Below are positions 1 through 8,244 of a stretch of DNA of 12,649 bases, in pieces. Origin of the DNA: Goniomonas avonlea. Its lineage: Eukaryota > Cryptophyceae > Goniomonadida > Goniomonadaceae. Within the stretch, counting starts at the first letter, position 1, and each line of letters begins with the position of its first letter. The DNA lies in NCBI GenBank assembly GCA_003573635.1, contig QUTJ01031548.1, positions 1 through 12,649 on the forward strand, given 5' to 3'. The translations under genes and the position numbers were made by a program. The notes beneath the pieces were generated by a model, which worked only from the letters and a program-made list of their open reading frames with translations, was not told the origin of the DNA and ran no database searches.

Positions 1-35
<35 letters not shown>
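1..35. repeat. (CT)n microsatellite at left edge
   Basis: This is an almost uninterrupted CT dinucleotide run reaching the window edge. It is followed by TTATCAG, so the run plus the AG at 39-40 resembles a polypyrimidine tract and 3' splice site. If so, the coding block that follows starts at 41 as an internal exon and the 5' end of the helicase gene lies outside the window. Confidence 0.9.
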
Positions 36-37
<2 letters not shown>

Positions 38-40
38 CAG

Positions 41-956
41 TTCTTCACGTGAGGGAGCTCAGGGTCCGAGTCAGGGAGTCTGAGGGGACACGTCCTGATG
101 ATATCATGTATGAGCAGCGTAATTCGGTGGTTTCTGGCGGGAGCTTGTCTCTTGAATTCACAGCTTCAGCTGACTGCTGGCTGAGAAACATGGAGCGTTT
201 GCGGCTGAAGAAAACCCAAAAGCCGGCAGAAGATCCAGAAAAAGCCACTTTGTTTTCTGCTTCTAAGCATCTTCAGAGGCTCCTGTCCGGGCCAGGCAGC
301 AGGGATGGCCAGGGCCCTGGTCAGAATCTGCAATCCAAGGACCCTCTGCGTGAAGTGTTGAGTGGAGCATTTAACCCACCATCGAATCCTTTTGAACTTC
401 CTGGTCCTCCGTCACCCTCTTCGGTGTATTCCTTGGAGTTAGATCCCTGCGAAGACAAAGATGGCCTCTTTGCACAGACTCAGGGTACCAAAACCGTGGG
501 ATCCCCACCTGCCCAAGAAGCAGGATATCGTTGCGCTGATCCGCACCCCAACTCCAACCATTGTGTTGTGATTCAGTCGCCTCCTCGTGAGTGGCAGCCA
601 CCAATGCCAAACTCCTCAGCAACCAAAACGTGGGCATCGTGGGCATCCACCACTTCACCAACCATGAGTGCTCCCCAGTCAAAGATTGCAGGGCTTACTC
701 CCAGACAACTTGAGGCTACTAACTGTGACATCCATCGCCCTTTGTTATTGGTAGCAGGAGCCGGGTCAGGGAAGACTCTGACGCTGACCGCCCGAGTGGC
801 TTATTTAGTTCAACAAGTGGACCCACGCTCAGTTCTCGCGTTGACGTTCACTCGCAAGGCTGCTGATGAGATGTCTGCAAGAATTGCAAAGTTTGTTGGA
901 CCGAACCTGGGCCTTGTTGTGTCCACTTTTCATCAGCTTGCTCTGTCCATCATTCG
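41..956 (+). other. Helicase exon 1: N-terminal extension plus motifs Q, I, Ia, Ib
   Basis: The frame is open from 43. Codons 106 to about 690 encode a low-complexity Pro/Ser/Gly-rich extension of roughly 195 residues with no domain I recognise. It contains a basic patch, RLRLKK, just after the ATG at 190. The helicase then begins: Q-motif LTPRQLEA, Walker A AGAGSGKT at 754-777 with the catalytic Lys, motif Ia VLALTFTRKAADEM, and STFHQLAL. Typical bacterial UvrD proteins start only a few residues before the Q motif, so the extension is extra. The exon ends at CG|gtgcgt (phase 2). Confidence 0.8.
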
Positions 957-3900
957 GTGCGTCCCGTTTCTTGGTTCGTGCTTCAGGGTACAGACACCGC
1001 CACAGCGACAATTTCTCAATGCTTGGTTTTCCTGCGGAACCAAGTGTGATGGATGCACTGGCAACAAGGAATGCTCTGTATGAAATCGTTTCAGAGTGGG
1101 AGGCTCAACACGGTCATACACAGTTCAACAAACTATCCGAAGCGGACGAAGCATTAGTGGACCAGGTGCCTTTTTGTTTTATTTGTTTGCGGTGTTTACT
1201 CATACGTGAACACAGGATGACGCGCCCCAGGGGCACGGAGGATCAAACAAATTTGATAGTGACAATCACCTCAAAGAGGTTGGTCTCGCTTGTCAACAAC
1301 GAGCACCTCACTCTTGAGCAGGCCGTACGGTACTTCGTGCGAGCTATTCGCAAACGGCACTTGACAGGGTCCATGGATTTGAGCGACGACGAAAAGTTCG
1401 TCATGGAACGTTATGACTTGCACAAGAAACACTCGAACGCTGTCGGTATGCTTGAATGTTTTGCCCCTTGAGGACGGCGTCGGCTCAGTCGATCGTTGCC
1501 AGATTTCGACGATTTTCTTCCGCTCGCGCTGAAACTGTTTCGGACCCAGCAGTCGAACCTGGAGCATTACAGGCGCAAGTTCAAGTACATTCTCGTCGAC
1601 GAATTCCAAGTCAGTACACTTTACTCATAACAATAGCGACAGCTCGCTGTTCAGTTGCACCAACTGAAATCTGGGAGCCAGCAGCACTTGTGTTGTGCAT
1701 GACTGTCAGCTCTCCAGTCCAATTCGTAACGCGCGGACCAGGATGTGAATCCGCTCCAAATGGACCTGCTACGCCTTCTCGCGTGCGAATCGGTGACAGT
1801 CTGTGGTGACGACGACCAAACCATTTTCTCATTCCTCTGCGGCTCCAACAACAATTTCGAGGTGCGAGCCCCCCACCCCTCAGTCGCACCTCACGCGTCA
1901 CGCGCCTCACCGTGTACGCCAGTCACCATCTGGTCCCTGTTGTGACATTAACTGAGCGATTGCAGACGTTTCAAGAGCTGTGGGTACATTCCCAACCCCA
2001 GATAGTCAAGCTGGAACAGAACTTCCGGTCCTCAAAGACAATCGTAAATGCATCTCAGGTCAGTCCTAGACAGCTTTGCCGTGCCTCTCAACTTGCAAAT
2101 ATACGTAAGCGATGTGTTTTCCTTCCTGTGCTCGCATTTCACGCGTGGAAACCGGCAGAGCGGACATGATTTTGTGATGTTTGAACGGACGTGTGTGCGT
2201 GCGTTTGTGTGTTGTGTTTGATTCGCTGTCTACCACATCTCTCTTCCGCGTTGTCTTGTCTTCATGCCCGTGTGGGAAGCATTGATATTGAGTGCAGGCT
2301 CTCATAGCTCACAATGAGGGACGACGGATGCCCAAGACATGCTACACGGACAACGTCGATGGGCCCAAGATTACGCTCGCTTCCTTCCAGGTGTGCAAGA
2401 GAGCGAGGGAAGGCAGGGAGACGGAGAGGGGGAGAGGGGTGGCGACGGCAGGGGCCGACCAGCGCTAGCAGTCTTTGGATTTGCACTGGTGATCGTGATG
2501 CAATATCCACTGTCCTCACGCCAAACCCTCCGACCGCAGTCGATTGAGAAGGAAGCCGCAGCAGTGGCAGAAATGATGGTTGCTAAACACCGTGCCGGGG
2601 TGCCCTACCGAGAAATGGCGATTTTGTTTCGCGTTCGACGCCTGGCTCGCGAGTTTGAGGTTGCACTCCGCAGTCACGGAATTCCCACTCTGAACACAGC
2701 CCCTGACGGTGCTCAAAACGTCTTTAAGCGGGTGCGGTCTCTCTAGCCGAGAATTCACCATTTGTCTTTCGCTACGCACGCTCTTCATTTGGGCTGCATG
2801 CCGTCCCTGTTTAATCTCCCGCTGCTCTTTTATTTGTTGAGCAAACTTATTTGGTCCTGCAGGGTTTGGGTCAAGATGTTCTTGCGTACCTTCGGCTTGT
2901 CCTCTCCGACACTGACGACGACGCATTTTTGCACGCGGTCAACAAACCCCCGCGCGGCATTGGGAAAGCTTCACTCGAGGTGAGTCTTGATGCTCGAAAG
3001 AAGGAGTTCTCCTTGATTGTGCGGTCTAACAAGCAGAACACTGCACAGTTTTAACACGGTATAACGCTGTCTCAGACATTGTTACACCGTATGAGACAGG
3101 GTTCTACATTGTTAGACACTGTCACGTGTTAAACTGTGGAAGATTTTGTCAAAGAGAACCTGCGAGAGTTCACAGCGCTCGTGTGGTCATTCACATTGAC
3201 CAACATGCAGCTGATTGGTGCTGAGCATGAAACGAGCTCCTGGGAGTTCAGTCAGCCAGGATGGCTGCCCCTCCAGTTGCTGGCGCATTGTTTGTCTCAT
3301 TGAGTGGTCGCCGTGGTATTGCTGAGCGATAACTCACTGTGCGGTAGAGCTTGAAGGTGCTTGCGGCGCAGTGGAAGCTCCCTTTGGTGGAGTGTGCGAG
3401 GCGCATTGCTGCAACTGGAGTTCGGCCAGGCACCACGGTCAAGGGTCTGGCAAAAAAGCAACGCGAGAGCCTGAGAAGCTTTACTGACATAATTGGGACC
3501 ACCCGCGCTCTGCTGAGCACTGGTGCGAGCATGGGGGACGTCGTTGCCAAGTTGGTACGCACGCATGGACACCGCAAACACGCTGGCACTACACGATTTC
3601 CAGTCGTTGTGGTCGAGCTCTTTTTAGAACCTGTTACGCTCCGATGCTTCTGCTCTGTTCGAGGGGTAACCCCTGCGCGCCACACGTTGCAACCATCTTG
3701 AATGCATGCCTGTCACACAGCTGAGGCTGTGGCCTGGATCTGCGTTGCAAGCATCTTGCTTGGCAATATTGCCTGTCGAAGCCTTCTGCGTTGGAGTCGA
3801 AATCTGTTTTTATCCTGGAGAACAGCCAAACGGGACAGAAGAAACGTATCCCAAGATGATCATGCGATTCCGGCAGGCGTAACCAGCACGCAGGTTGAGC

Positions 3901-5650
3901 TGGCCTTCCCCGACGACGGCAAGAAGGGCAAACAGTCACTGTCCACAGTTGCTCGGGCCGTTGTCGAAGATGCCCAGTCGTTTTGCTGCATCCAGGTGAG
4001 TGAGAGAGTGTCAGACAGTGTACCTGGCACCCCGCGAGGTCAACATTGAACGAGGTGCCGTCATAGAGTGAGAGAGTGTGCGTCAGGCAGTGCACCTGGC
4101 ACCCCTGAGAGTGAGAGAGTGACAAAGTGTCAGCGTGTCCCTCTGACGTCTTGGCTTGCGGCCTTCGGGGCAAACCTATTCATGCCAATCGTGGATCCGA
4201 ATTGACGGCATGCCATGATCCTGTGCGAGCGCTACATGGCATTTTCGTGGCTTCTCGTGCCCGCAATATTTCCATTGTGAATTACTGCTCAATCAGCGTG
4301 TCTTGACGCGTGAGTAAAGTTGTTGGTTTCACACTCTCCTTGCTCGTTGAGAGCTTGCTGCTCGGGCCAGCTCAGTCCCGTACCAAAGGCCTGGAAGAAA
4401 GGATCCCTGTCTCGCACTTGACAATGTCGACACAATGGAGCACATTTCTCCACCGACCTCACGATGTTGCCAGAGTGAAACGGCCAGCGATCGTCTGAGC
4501 ACGAGGGATGGGCTCGCTCTCTTCCTCGGGAATGTTGACACAAGTTCCAGCAAGCGGCCTCCTGAATACGTGACTCTGTGAGTCGTTGCTGTCGTTTTCC
4601 CACATTCCGTCACTCAAGCAACTGCCAATTGTCCGGCCTGCATCGCGCTCTCCTGAGCCCGCTCTGCTCCTGACAATGGAATCGCAGTACGACGATTCAT
4701 CAGGCAAAAGGCCTGGAGTTCGGCCACGTGTTCGTTGTTCGGTTCAACGACGGTGTCCTGCCCTTGCCTCCCCCGTCAGAGCTTCAAGGGAGGTGCAGCG
4801 ACGACACTGACGGTGCGAACAAAGAGCGAGACCAAGCAACGATAGCTTGGTTGCCAGAGAAATTAGAACAAGATATCCTGAAGCACAATTGCAGGCGTCT
4901 AGAACCGGGCGTGAAACAGGATATGAGACAAGATGAACAACGTACCACCCGATTGTGCTTGATGGCGGTGAAAAAGACCCTGTGCAGCGAACTGAACTCT
5001 CGGCAGGTTTTGAGGGCGAAGCACTGTCGGCACGTGTTGAGAAGCTACTTGCTGAAGCAACCGCAGAAGAGCGTCGGTTGGCCTATGTTGCGCTCTCGCG
5101 TGCAAAGGTGGTTCTTCTCTCTCTCCTTCCCTCTCTCTCTCTCTCACACACACACACACGCACGCACGCACACGTGACATGCACACACGCTCACACGCAT
5201 CTCCCCCTTGCTCCCCGCACCTACTCTACCACTGTGCCTTCTCACTTTCTCCCTCTCCTCTTCCCTACTCCGTTTACCCCTCTTCTCTCCCCCCTCCCAT
5301 GCTCTGCTGTTGCCCCACCTGACAATCTGTGCAGAGTTGTCTTCACCTGAGCTGGGCGACCCGTGATAAGAGTGGGCAGGTTCTGTTTCCCAGCAAGTTT
5401 CTCGACGAGATCCCTGGGTCAGTAATCTCACAAAATCAATTCTCCCGTGTCAACCGGTTTTTGGCGTGCCTGGAGTGTGGGCATGCAGCCGTGGTGGGAA
5501 CGACAGTGTCGTCGTGGGGTTTCTGGGCGTGGTGTGGTGGTAATTGCGGCCGTGGTGGTAGTGCTCTGGGGGTGGCGACCGGGGCAGTGGCAGCGGCCAC
5601 AGGCGCCAACGTCGACGGTTCCCCAATGTTGGGACTGTTTACTCTCTCTC

Positions 5651-5684
<34 letters not shown>

Positions 5685-7274
5685 GAGCCTGTGACCGCTC
5701 AGCGGTTCCTGGATCCCTCTCGCTCTCTCTCTTTATCTGAGCGTTGGCTAGTTAAGTCACTGCCTCGCTTTGGTGACCCACTCACTGGAAGTCGCAGCGA
5801 GTTCACGGAGCAGCTTGGCAAGAAGTCCGAGGCGCCTGCGGTGTCCGAGCCAGCTATGTGCTTTCAGAAAGCAAGCGACGTCTCTGCTCCCTCTGGCTCT
5901 GTGAAGACGGTATCCCCGCTTGCTTGTTTGAAGATGTCAGCTGAAGTCCTCCTACTTTCCAAATCAATAACGTTGGGTTGTGATATCATCTCGGAAATGG
6001 CCTGCCACAGTAAAACAAACCAAAGAATGGCCTGAGATCTCTAATTGAATACCATGATCATGATGATTCTAGGATGACACCAGTGACGCTGCTTCTCAGG
6101 ACGGCCAGGCTGCGCCCGTGTCTGCAGTCTCCAACAGGACCCAGGAAATCCTCGCAGCGATCGCTCGTAGCAACGCCGCAGCCGCGAGCGCGAGCACCCA
6201 CAAGATTATTTCGCCCCCGAAAGGCGCGCGGCCACAGAAGTGGTCCCTGGCCCAAGAGCAGCGCGGTGTTACACAGGCGACGCCTCGAAGTGTGCCCAGG
6301 CCCGCAATGGCCTCACCGCGAGCTGCCGACACCCCAGAGTCTGCCTCTTATGGAGCTGCCCACACCCCAGTGTCTGCCTCTTATGGAGCTGCCCGCACCC
6401 CAGTGTCCACCCCGAATGGAGCTGCCGCAACGCCCGTGCTCGGCCGCATGGGGGATGGAGCTTCAGGTAATATGATGCCCAGGCAGGGAACGACCAAAGT
6501 TTAGTCCCGCGATGTTAAGACCCTTTCGGAGATAGTGTCTCTGATAATGTATGTGATATGCGAACGAAACGCGACAAGCTAGTCAGAAATAGTGTGCACG
6601 TGACGTAGTTGGACCAAGCTCGACCAAAGATACCAGAAAATGCCACCATTCCCTGGACCTCGTGTCAAGCACAGTGTAGTTGAGCTGACTCTCTGTCCCT
6701 CTGCCTCTTGGTCTCTCGGTCTCTGTGTCCGTCTCTCTCGCCGTGCTGTGCATTCGTTCTCTTTTCCAGACGTGACAGCGTGTCTGCAGGTCACTGCACC
6801 CAGCGCTCCACTCTCGACACACCCAGAATCGGTCCAGTCGCTGGCCCTATCGATGTGTCGCTGCGCGCATGGTCCGATGAAGTCAGCGCTCCCGTCGAGT
6901 GCACTCCTGCACCTCCTGCCCAGCCGAAGTTCACCTCACCGCCATGGTCTCGAGGGCTTGACCAGCAGCATATGTCACGTCCGTCACCGCTGGTGCAAGG
7001 GCGAGGTACCGGACAGGGGTATGAGTCACGTCCGGCACCGCAGCTGGTGCAAGAGCGAGGTACTGGGCAGGGGTATGGGTCACGTCCTGCACCGCAACTG
7101 GCGCAGGAGCGAGGTACCTTGTCAGGACAGGGGTGTGCGTCGCGTCCAGCTCTGGCGCAAGAGCGGCGAGAGAGCTCGTCGGTGCAGGCGTCTGGAGGCT
7201 GTGGCAGCTCGCCCATGCCCGTGCCGCCTGCAGGACAGAATCCCGAGCCAGGTACTTCCACGCACCACGCGCCC

Positions 7275-7322
<48 letters not shown>

Positions 7323-7746
7323 CCGGGAGGGGGAGAGGGGTTGGAGACGGGGAGAGAAATGCACGCGTCGAGACAAGTGCGTTCTGCTGAACGACCGGAC
7401 TGATGCCAAAGAATGCATTCGCAGAGGCAAATGTGCTCTGCGCGCGGCCCGCACTGTCTGATACCCGAGACACAAGCACTCTCGCACACACACGCACTCA
7501 ATGAACATCCCTCCCAGAACCAACTGCTGGTGCTGCCGAGCCTCCAGGAAAGAAGAAGAGGCCGGGGGGTGCACTCTGTTTCAATTGGCGACAAGTGTGT
7601 CCCTGTTTGATCGGCCCACCTCTCTCTCAGTTCCTGGGAGGTTTGAATCCTCTCTCACACACTCACGCACTGACGAATCGCGCGCGCGTGTGTGTGTGTC
7701 TCCCATTTCACGCGCTTGCCTGTGTTTGTGGCAACACCCCCCGTGA
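106..7746 (+). CDS. UvrD/Rep/Srs2-family SF1A DNA helicase, multi-exon
   Basis: ATP-dependent 3'-5' DNA helicase of the UvrD/PcrA/Srs2 type; relatives unwind DNA or strip recombinase filaments during repair. Exons I infer: 106-956, 994-1165, 1277-1445, 1503-1609, 1742-1861, 1966-2058, 2298-2390, 2540-2731, 2863-2979, 3348-3554, 3894-3995, 4474-4577, 4688-4812, 5007-5107, 5335-5421, 5703-5909, 6073-6466, 6790-7251, 7518-7568, 7631-7746. All introns are GT-AG, phases match at every junction, and the sum is 3,870 nt (about 1,289 residues). The core is continuous from LTPRQLEA to motif VI. Unsure points: the start (ATG 106, ATG 190, or an upstream exon joining at 41), the starts of the exons at 1277 (or 1241), 4474 (or 4354) and 5703 (or 5742), and everything after 7251. 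Eukaryotic splicing excludes bacterial contamination. Whether it acts in nucleus or organelle is unknown; a basic KKKRPG in the 7518 exon could be a nuclear signal. Confidence 0.9.
957..993 (+). other. 37-nt helicase intron
   Basis: Removing 957-993 (gtgcgt...gtacag) joins STFHQLALSIIR to RHRHSDNFSMLGF. This restores the usual UvrD spacing from the TFH motif to the Gly-Phe before the 2A insertion. Without removal the frame runs into a Cys-rich stretch and stops at 1081-1083. A 30-nt alternative ending at 986 keeps the wrong frame. Confidence 0.75.
994..2058 (+). other. Helicase exons 2-6: subdomain 1B, motifs II, III and IV
   Basis: The 994-1165 and about 1277-1445 exons encode the helical 1B region, ending before DFDDFLPLALKLF in the 1503 exon, the equivalent of the family's ALDFDDL. 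Motif II is VDEFQ|D, and the 132-nt intron 1610-1741 falls exactly between Gln and Asp. The 1742 exon encodes NPLQMDLLRLLA and GDDDQTIFSF (GDDDQ at 1805-1819). Motif IV is LEQNFRSS at 2011-2034. The first intron, 1166 to about 1276, is less certain because its frame stays open and its acceptor lacks a pyrimidine tract. Confidence 0.8.
2980..3347 (+). other. 368-nt intron carrying a palindromic element
   Basis: The donor gtgagt follows SLE and the acceptor is tag at 3345-3347; both exons are phase 0. The intron contains the nested inverted repeat at 3044-3138. Confidence 0.7.
3044..3138. repeat. 95-bp nested inverted repeat in a helicase intron
   Basis: The outer arms CACAGTTTTAACAC (3044-3057) and GTGTTAAACTGTG (3126-3138) are inverted copies differing by one T. 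Inner arms CTGTCTCA (3067-3074) and TGAGACAG (3092-3099) are exact inverse partners around a 17-nt loop. ACATTGTTA followed closely by ACAC occurs twice (3076-3087, 3106-3119). The layout resembles a MITE-like insertion or a strong hairpin. I see no clear target-site duplication. Confidence 0.7.
4000..4135. repeat. Imperfect tandem repeat in a helicase intron
   Basis: GTGAGAGAGTG followed by a variable spacer and CACCTGGCACCCC-like sequence occurs at 4000-4033 and again at 4068-4105, about 68 bp apart, with a third partial GTGAGAGAGTG after 4110. It lies just downstream of the donor at 3996, and each unit begins with a donor-like GTGAG. Confidence 0.7.
4354..5421 (+). other. Helicase exons 12-15: motifs V and VI and end of core
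   Basis: The exon ending at 4577 reads DGLALFLGNVD and then PEYVTL; intron 4578-4687 splits the Leu codon (CT|T). Motif V follows: TTIHQAKGLEF (core at 4695-4721) and FVVRFNDGVLPLP. Intron 4813-5006 joins DDTD to GFEGEALSARVEKL, then motif VI EERRLAYVALSRAK at 5066-5107. The 5335-5421 exon gives LHLSWATRDKSGQ and PSKFLDEIPG, matching the 'PSRFL.EIP' end of UvrD domain 2A. The acceptor of the first exon is either 4473 or 4353; both are phase 0. The 4473 site has the better pyrimidine tract. Confidence 0.8.
5108..5334 (+). repeat. Intron with CT, CA and CACG microsatellites
   Basis: This 227-nt intron (gtggtt...tgtgcag) sits directly after motif VI. It is almost wholly pyrimidine-rich on the plus strand: CT repeats at 5114-5144, CA and CACG-type repeats at about 5144-5200, and then a C/T-rich stretch up to the acceptor. 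Confidence 0.75.
5642..5684. repeat. (CT)n microsatellite in a helicase intron
   Basis: This is a CT run broken by a single extra C. It lies in the intron 5422-5702, shortly before the acceptor CTCAG at 5698-5702, so it may serve as part of the pyrimidine tract. Confidence 0.9.
6322..6453 (+). repeat. Coding 33-bp tandem repeat, four copies
   Basis: Four consecutive 33-bp units (6322-6354, 6355-6387, 6388-6420, 6421-6453) encode AADTPESASYG, AAHTPVSASYG, AARTPVSTPNG and AAATPVLGRMG. Identity falls from first to last. Every unit keeps a Thr-Pro pair, a possible proline-directed phosphorylation site. Confidence 0.85.
7002..7166 (+). repeat. Coding 54-57-bp tandem repeat, three copies
   Basis: The units at 7002-7055, 7056-7109 and 7110-7166 encode RGTGQGYESRPAPQLVQE, RGTGQGYGSRPAPQLAQE and a diverged RGTLSGQGCASRPALAQER. 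A partial older unit, MSRPSPLVQG, precedes them. Other frames across this region also stay open, but the conserved peptide and the splice phases support this one. Confidence 0.8.
7252..7517 (+). other. Likely intron containing (AC)20
   Basis: The donor gtactt at 7252 follows GQNPEP and the acceptor ctcccag ends at 7517. Splicing gives PEP-E-PTAGAAEPPGKKKRPG, which suits the tail composition. Read through instead, the frame yields a Thr-His dipeptide repeat from the AC tract and stops at 7401-7403. Confidence 0.5.
7281..7320. repeat. (AC)20 microsatellite
   Basis: A perfect AC dinucleotide run of about 40 nt, preceded by a short CACACG-type run. It is probably intronic. Confidence 0.95.
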
Positions 7747-7942
7747 TGCGTGTACCGCCGCCACTTCCTGCGCACCTCCTGCAGTGACTCGCCCCTCCTT
7801 CCCCTGTCTCGCCTGCCTTCGCCCTGTCCGTCTCGTTCTCAGCTCGTCCGTCACCCGCCTCCCTCCCTCGTTCTGACAGCGTGAACAGAACCGCATGCGA
7901 TGTCTTGATGGAAGTCGCAATGGTGGTGGCGGTGCCGGTTCA

Positions 7943-8057
7943 TAAGGCTCGTCTGAAAAGACTGCAGCCCTGCCAGGTGTTGCTTGGTCACAGGCCTTCT
8001 TAGTCACGTCTGTAAGGCTCGTTTGGAAAGACTGCAGCCCAAACAGGTGTTTCTTGG
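7943..8057. repeat. Two 45-bp direct repeats, 70 bp apart
   Basis: Copies at 7943-7987 and 8013-8057 both read TAAGGCTCG, then AAAGACTGCAGCCC, then CAGGTGTT and CTTGG, with 39 of 45 positions the same by eye. A shorter echo, CTGTAAGGC, occurs near 8089. Confidence 0.85.
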
Positions 8058-8181
8058 ATCGACCGAGGACCGATCTCGGTTGGGGCGGCTGTAAGGCACA
8101 CTGAGACTCGGCGAGACCCTCTGCAATGCAGAGAATGCATATTTATAGAACACTGTATTCATGGATAGAAAGATAGGTGAT

Positions 8182-8228
8182 GGGGGGGGGGGGGCGACAC
8201 ACACAGAGAGAGAGAGAGAGGGAGAGAG
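8182..8228. repeat. G13 run followed by (CA)n and (GA)n
   Basis: Thirteen consecutive G at 8182-8194, then CACACACA and a GA run to about 8228. It lies just upstream of the candidate acceptor at 8243-8244. Confidence 0.9.
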
Positions 8229-8244
8229 TGTGCTTCGCTCACAG

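Larger units (their letters stand above)
2298..3995 (+). other. Helicase exons 7-11: region between motifs IV and V
   Basis: In order, the exons give ALIAHNEGRRMPKTCYTDN (2298-2390), the YREMAILFRVRRLAREFEV block matching the family's 'diAVLyRtN..sR..E' (2540-2731), and DVLAYLRLVLSDTDDDAFLH followed by NKPPRGIGKASLE (2863-2979), the equivalent of 'lRiiN.P.RGIG'. A helical 2B segment follows (3348-3554). The 3894-3995 exon (VELAFPDDGKKGKQSLSTVA) fits by frame and splice sites but replaces the usual RLENLxEL block, so it is less certain and another exon could lie in 3555-3893. Confidence 0.75.
5703..7251 (+). other. Helicase C-terminal tail exons (low complexity, repeat-built)
   Basis: Three phase-compatible exons extend the protein beyond the conserved core: 5703-5909 (starting at 5703 or 5742), 6073-6466 and 6790-7251. 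The composition is Ala/Pro/Ser/Gln/Gly-rich with no domain I recognise. RTQEILAAIARSNAAAAS in the second exon may form a short helix. The 6466/6790 junction (G|GT, phase 1) keeps the frame; reading on without splicing stops at 6502. In family members such tails bind partners, but no motif here shows which. Confidence 0.65.
7747..8244. other. Non-coding, repeat-rich stretch downstream of the helicase
   Basis: I see no convincing exon here. It contains a C/T-rich segment (7750-7875), a pair of 45-bp direct repeats (7943-8057), and a poly-G plus GA microsatellite (8182-8228). It would hold the helicase 3' UTR and the upstream part of the next plus-strand gene. A short open segment after TCTGACAG near 7880 could be an exon, but nothing supports it. 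Confidence 0.5.

Noticed and set aside
49-1083. Single uninterrupted 344-residue protein starting with GTG at 49
   Set aside because: A GTG start is unlikely in a eukaryotic gene, and the last 40 residues are Cys-rich nonsense. The helicase homology continues in another frame after the 37-nt intron.
3634-4173. Minus-strand open frame of 179 codons opposite helicase exon 11
   Set aside because: It contains a repeated peptide (CQVHCLT) that simply mirrors the intron repeat at 4000-4135, and it overlaps an exon supported by phase.
700-5420. Bacterial UvrD/PcrA gene from contamination or recent transfer
   Set aside because: The helicase is interrupted by at least 14 GT-AG introns with consistent phases, which excludes a bacterial gene and argues against a very recent transfer.
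700-5420. Helicase pseudogene with many frameshifts
   Set aside because: Every frame change coincides with GT-AG boundaries, and the summed exon length is a multiple of three with all motifs intact.
6640-7461. Plus-strand open frame of 273 codons in another frame over the helicase tail
   Set aside because: It gives Arg/Cys/His-rich sequence with no conserved peptide repeat, and the 6466/6790 junction leads into a different frame. The long openness is a by-product of the repeat DNA.
6791-7594. Long minus-strand open frame (267 codons) across the CA repeat
   Set aside because: It encodes a Cys-Val dipeptide run from the antisense of the AC microsatellite, and it lies opposite exons with conserved peptide repeats and matching splice phases.
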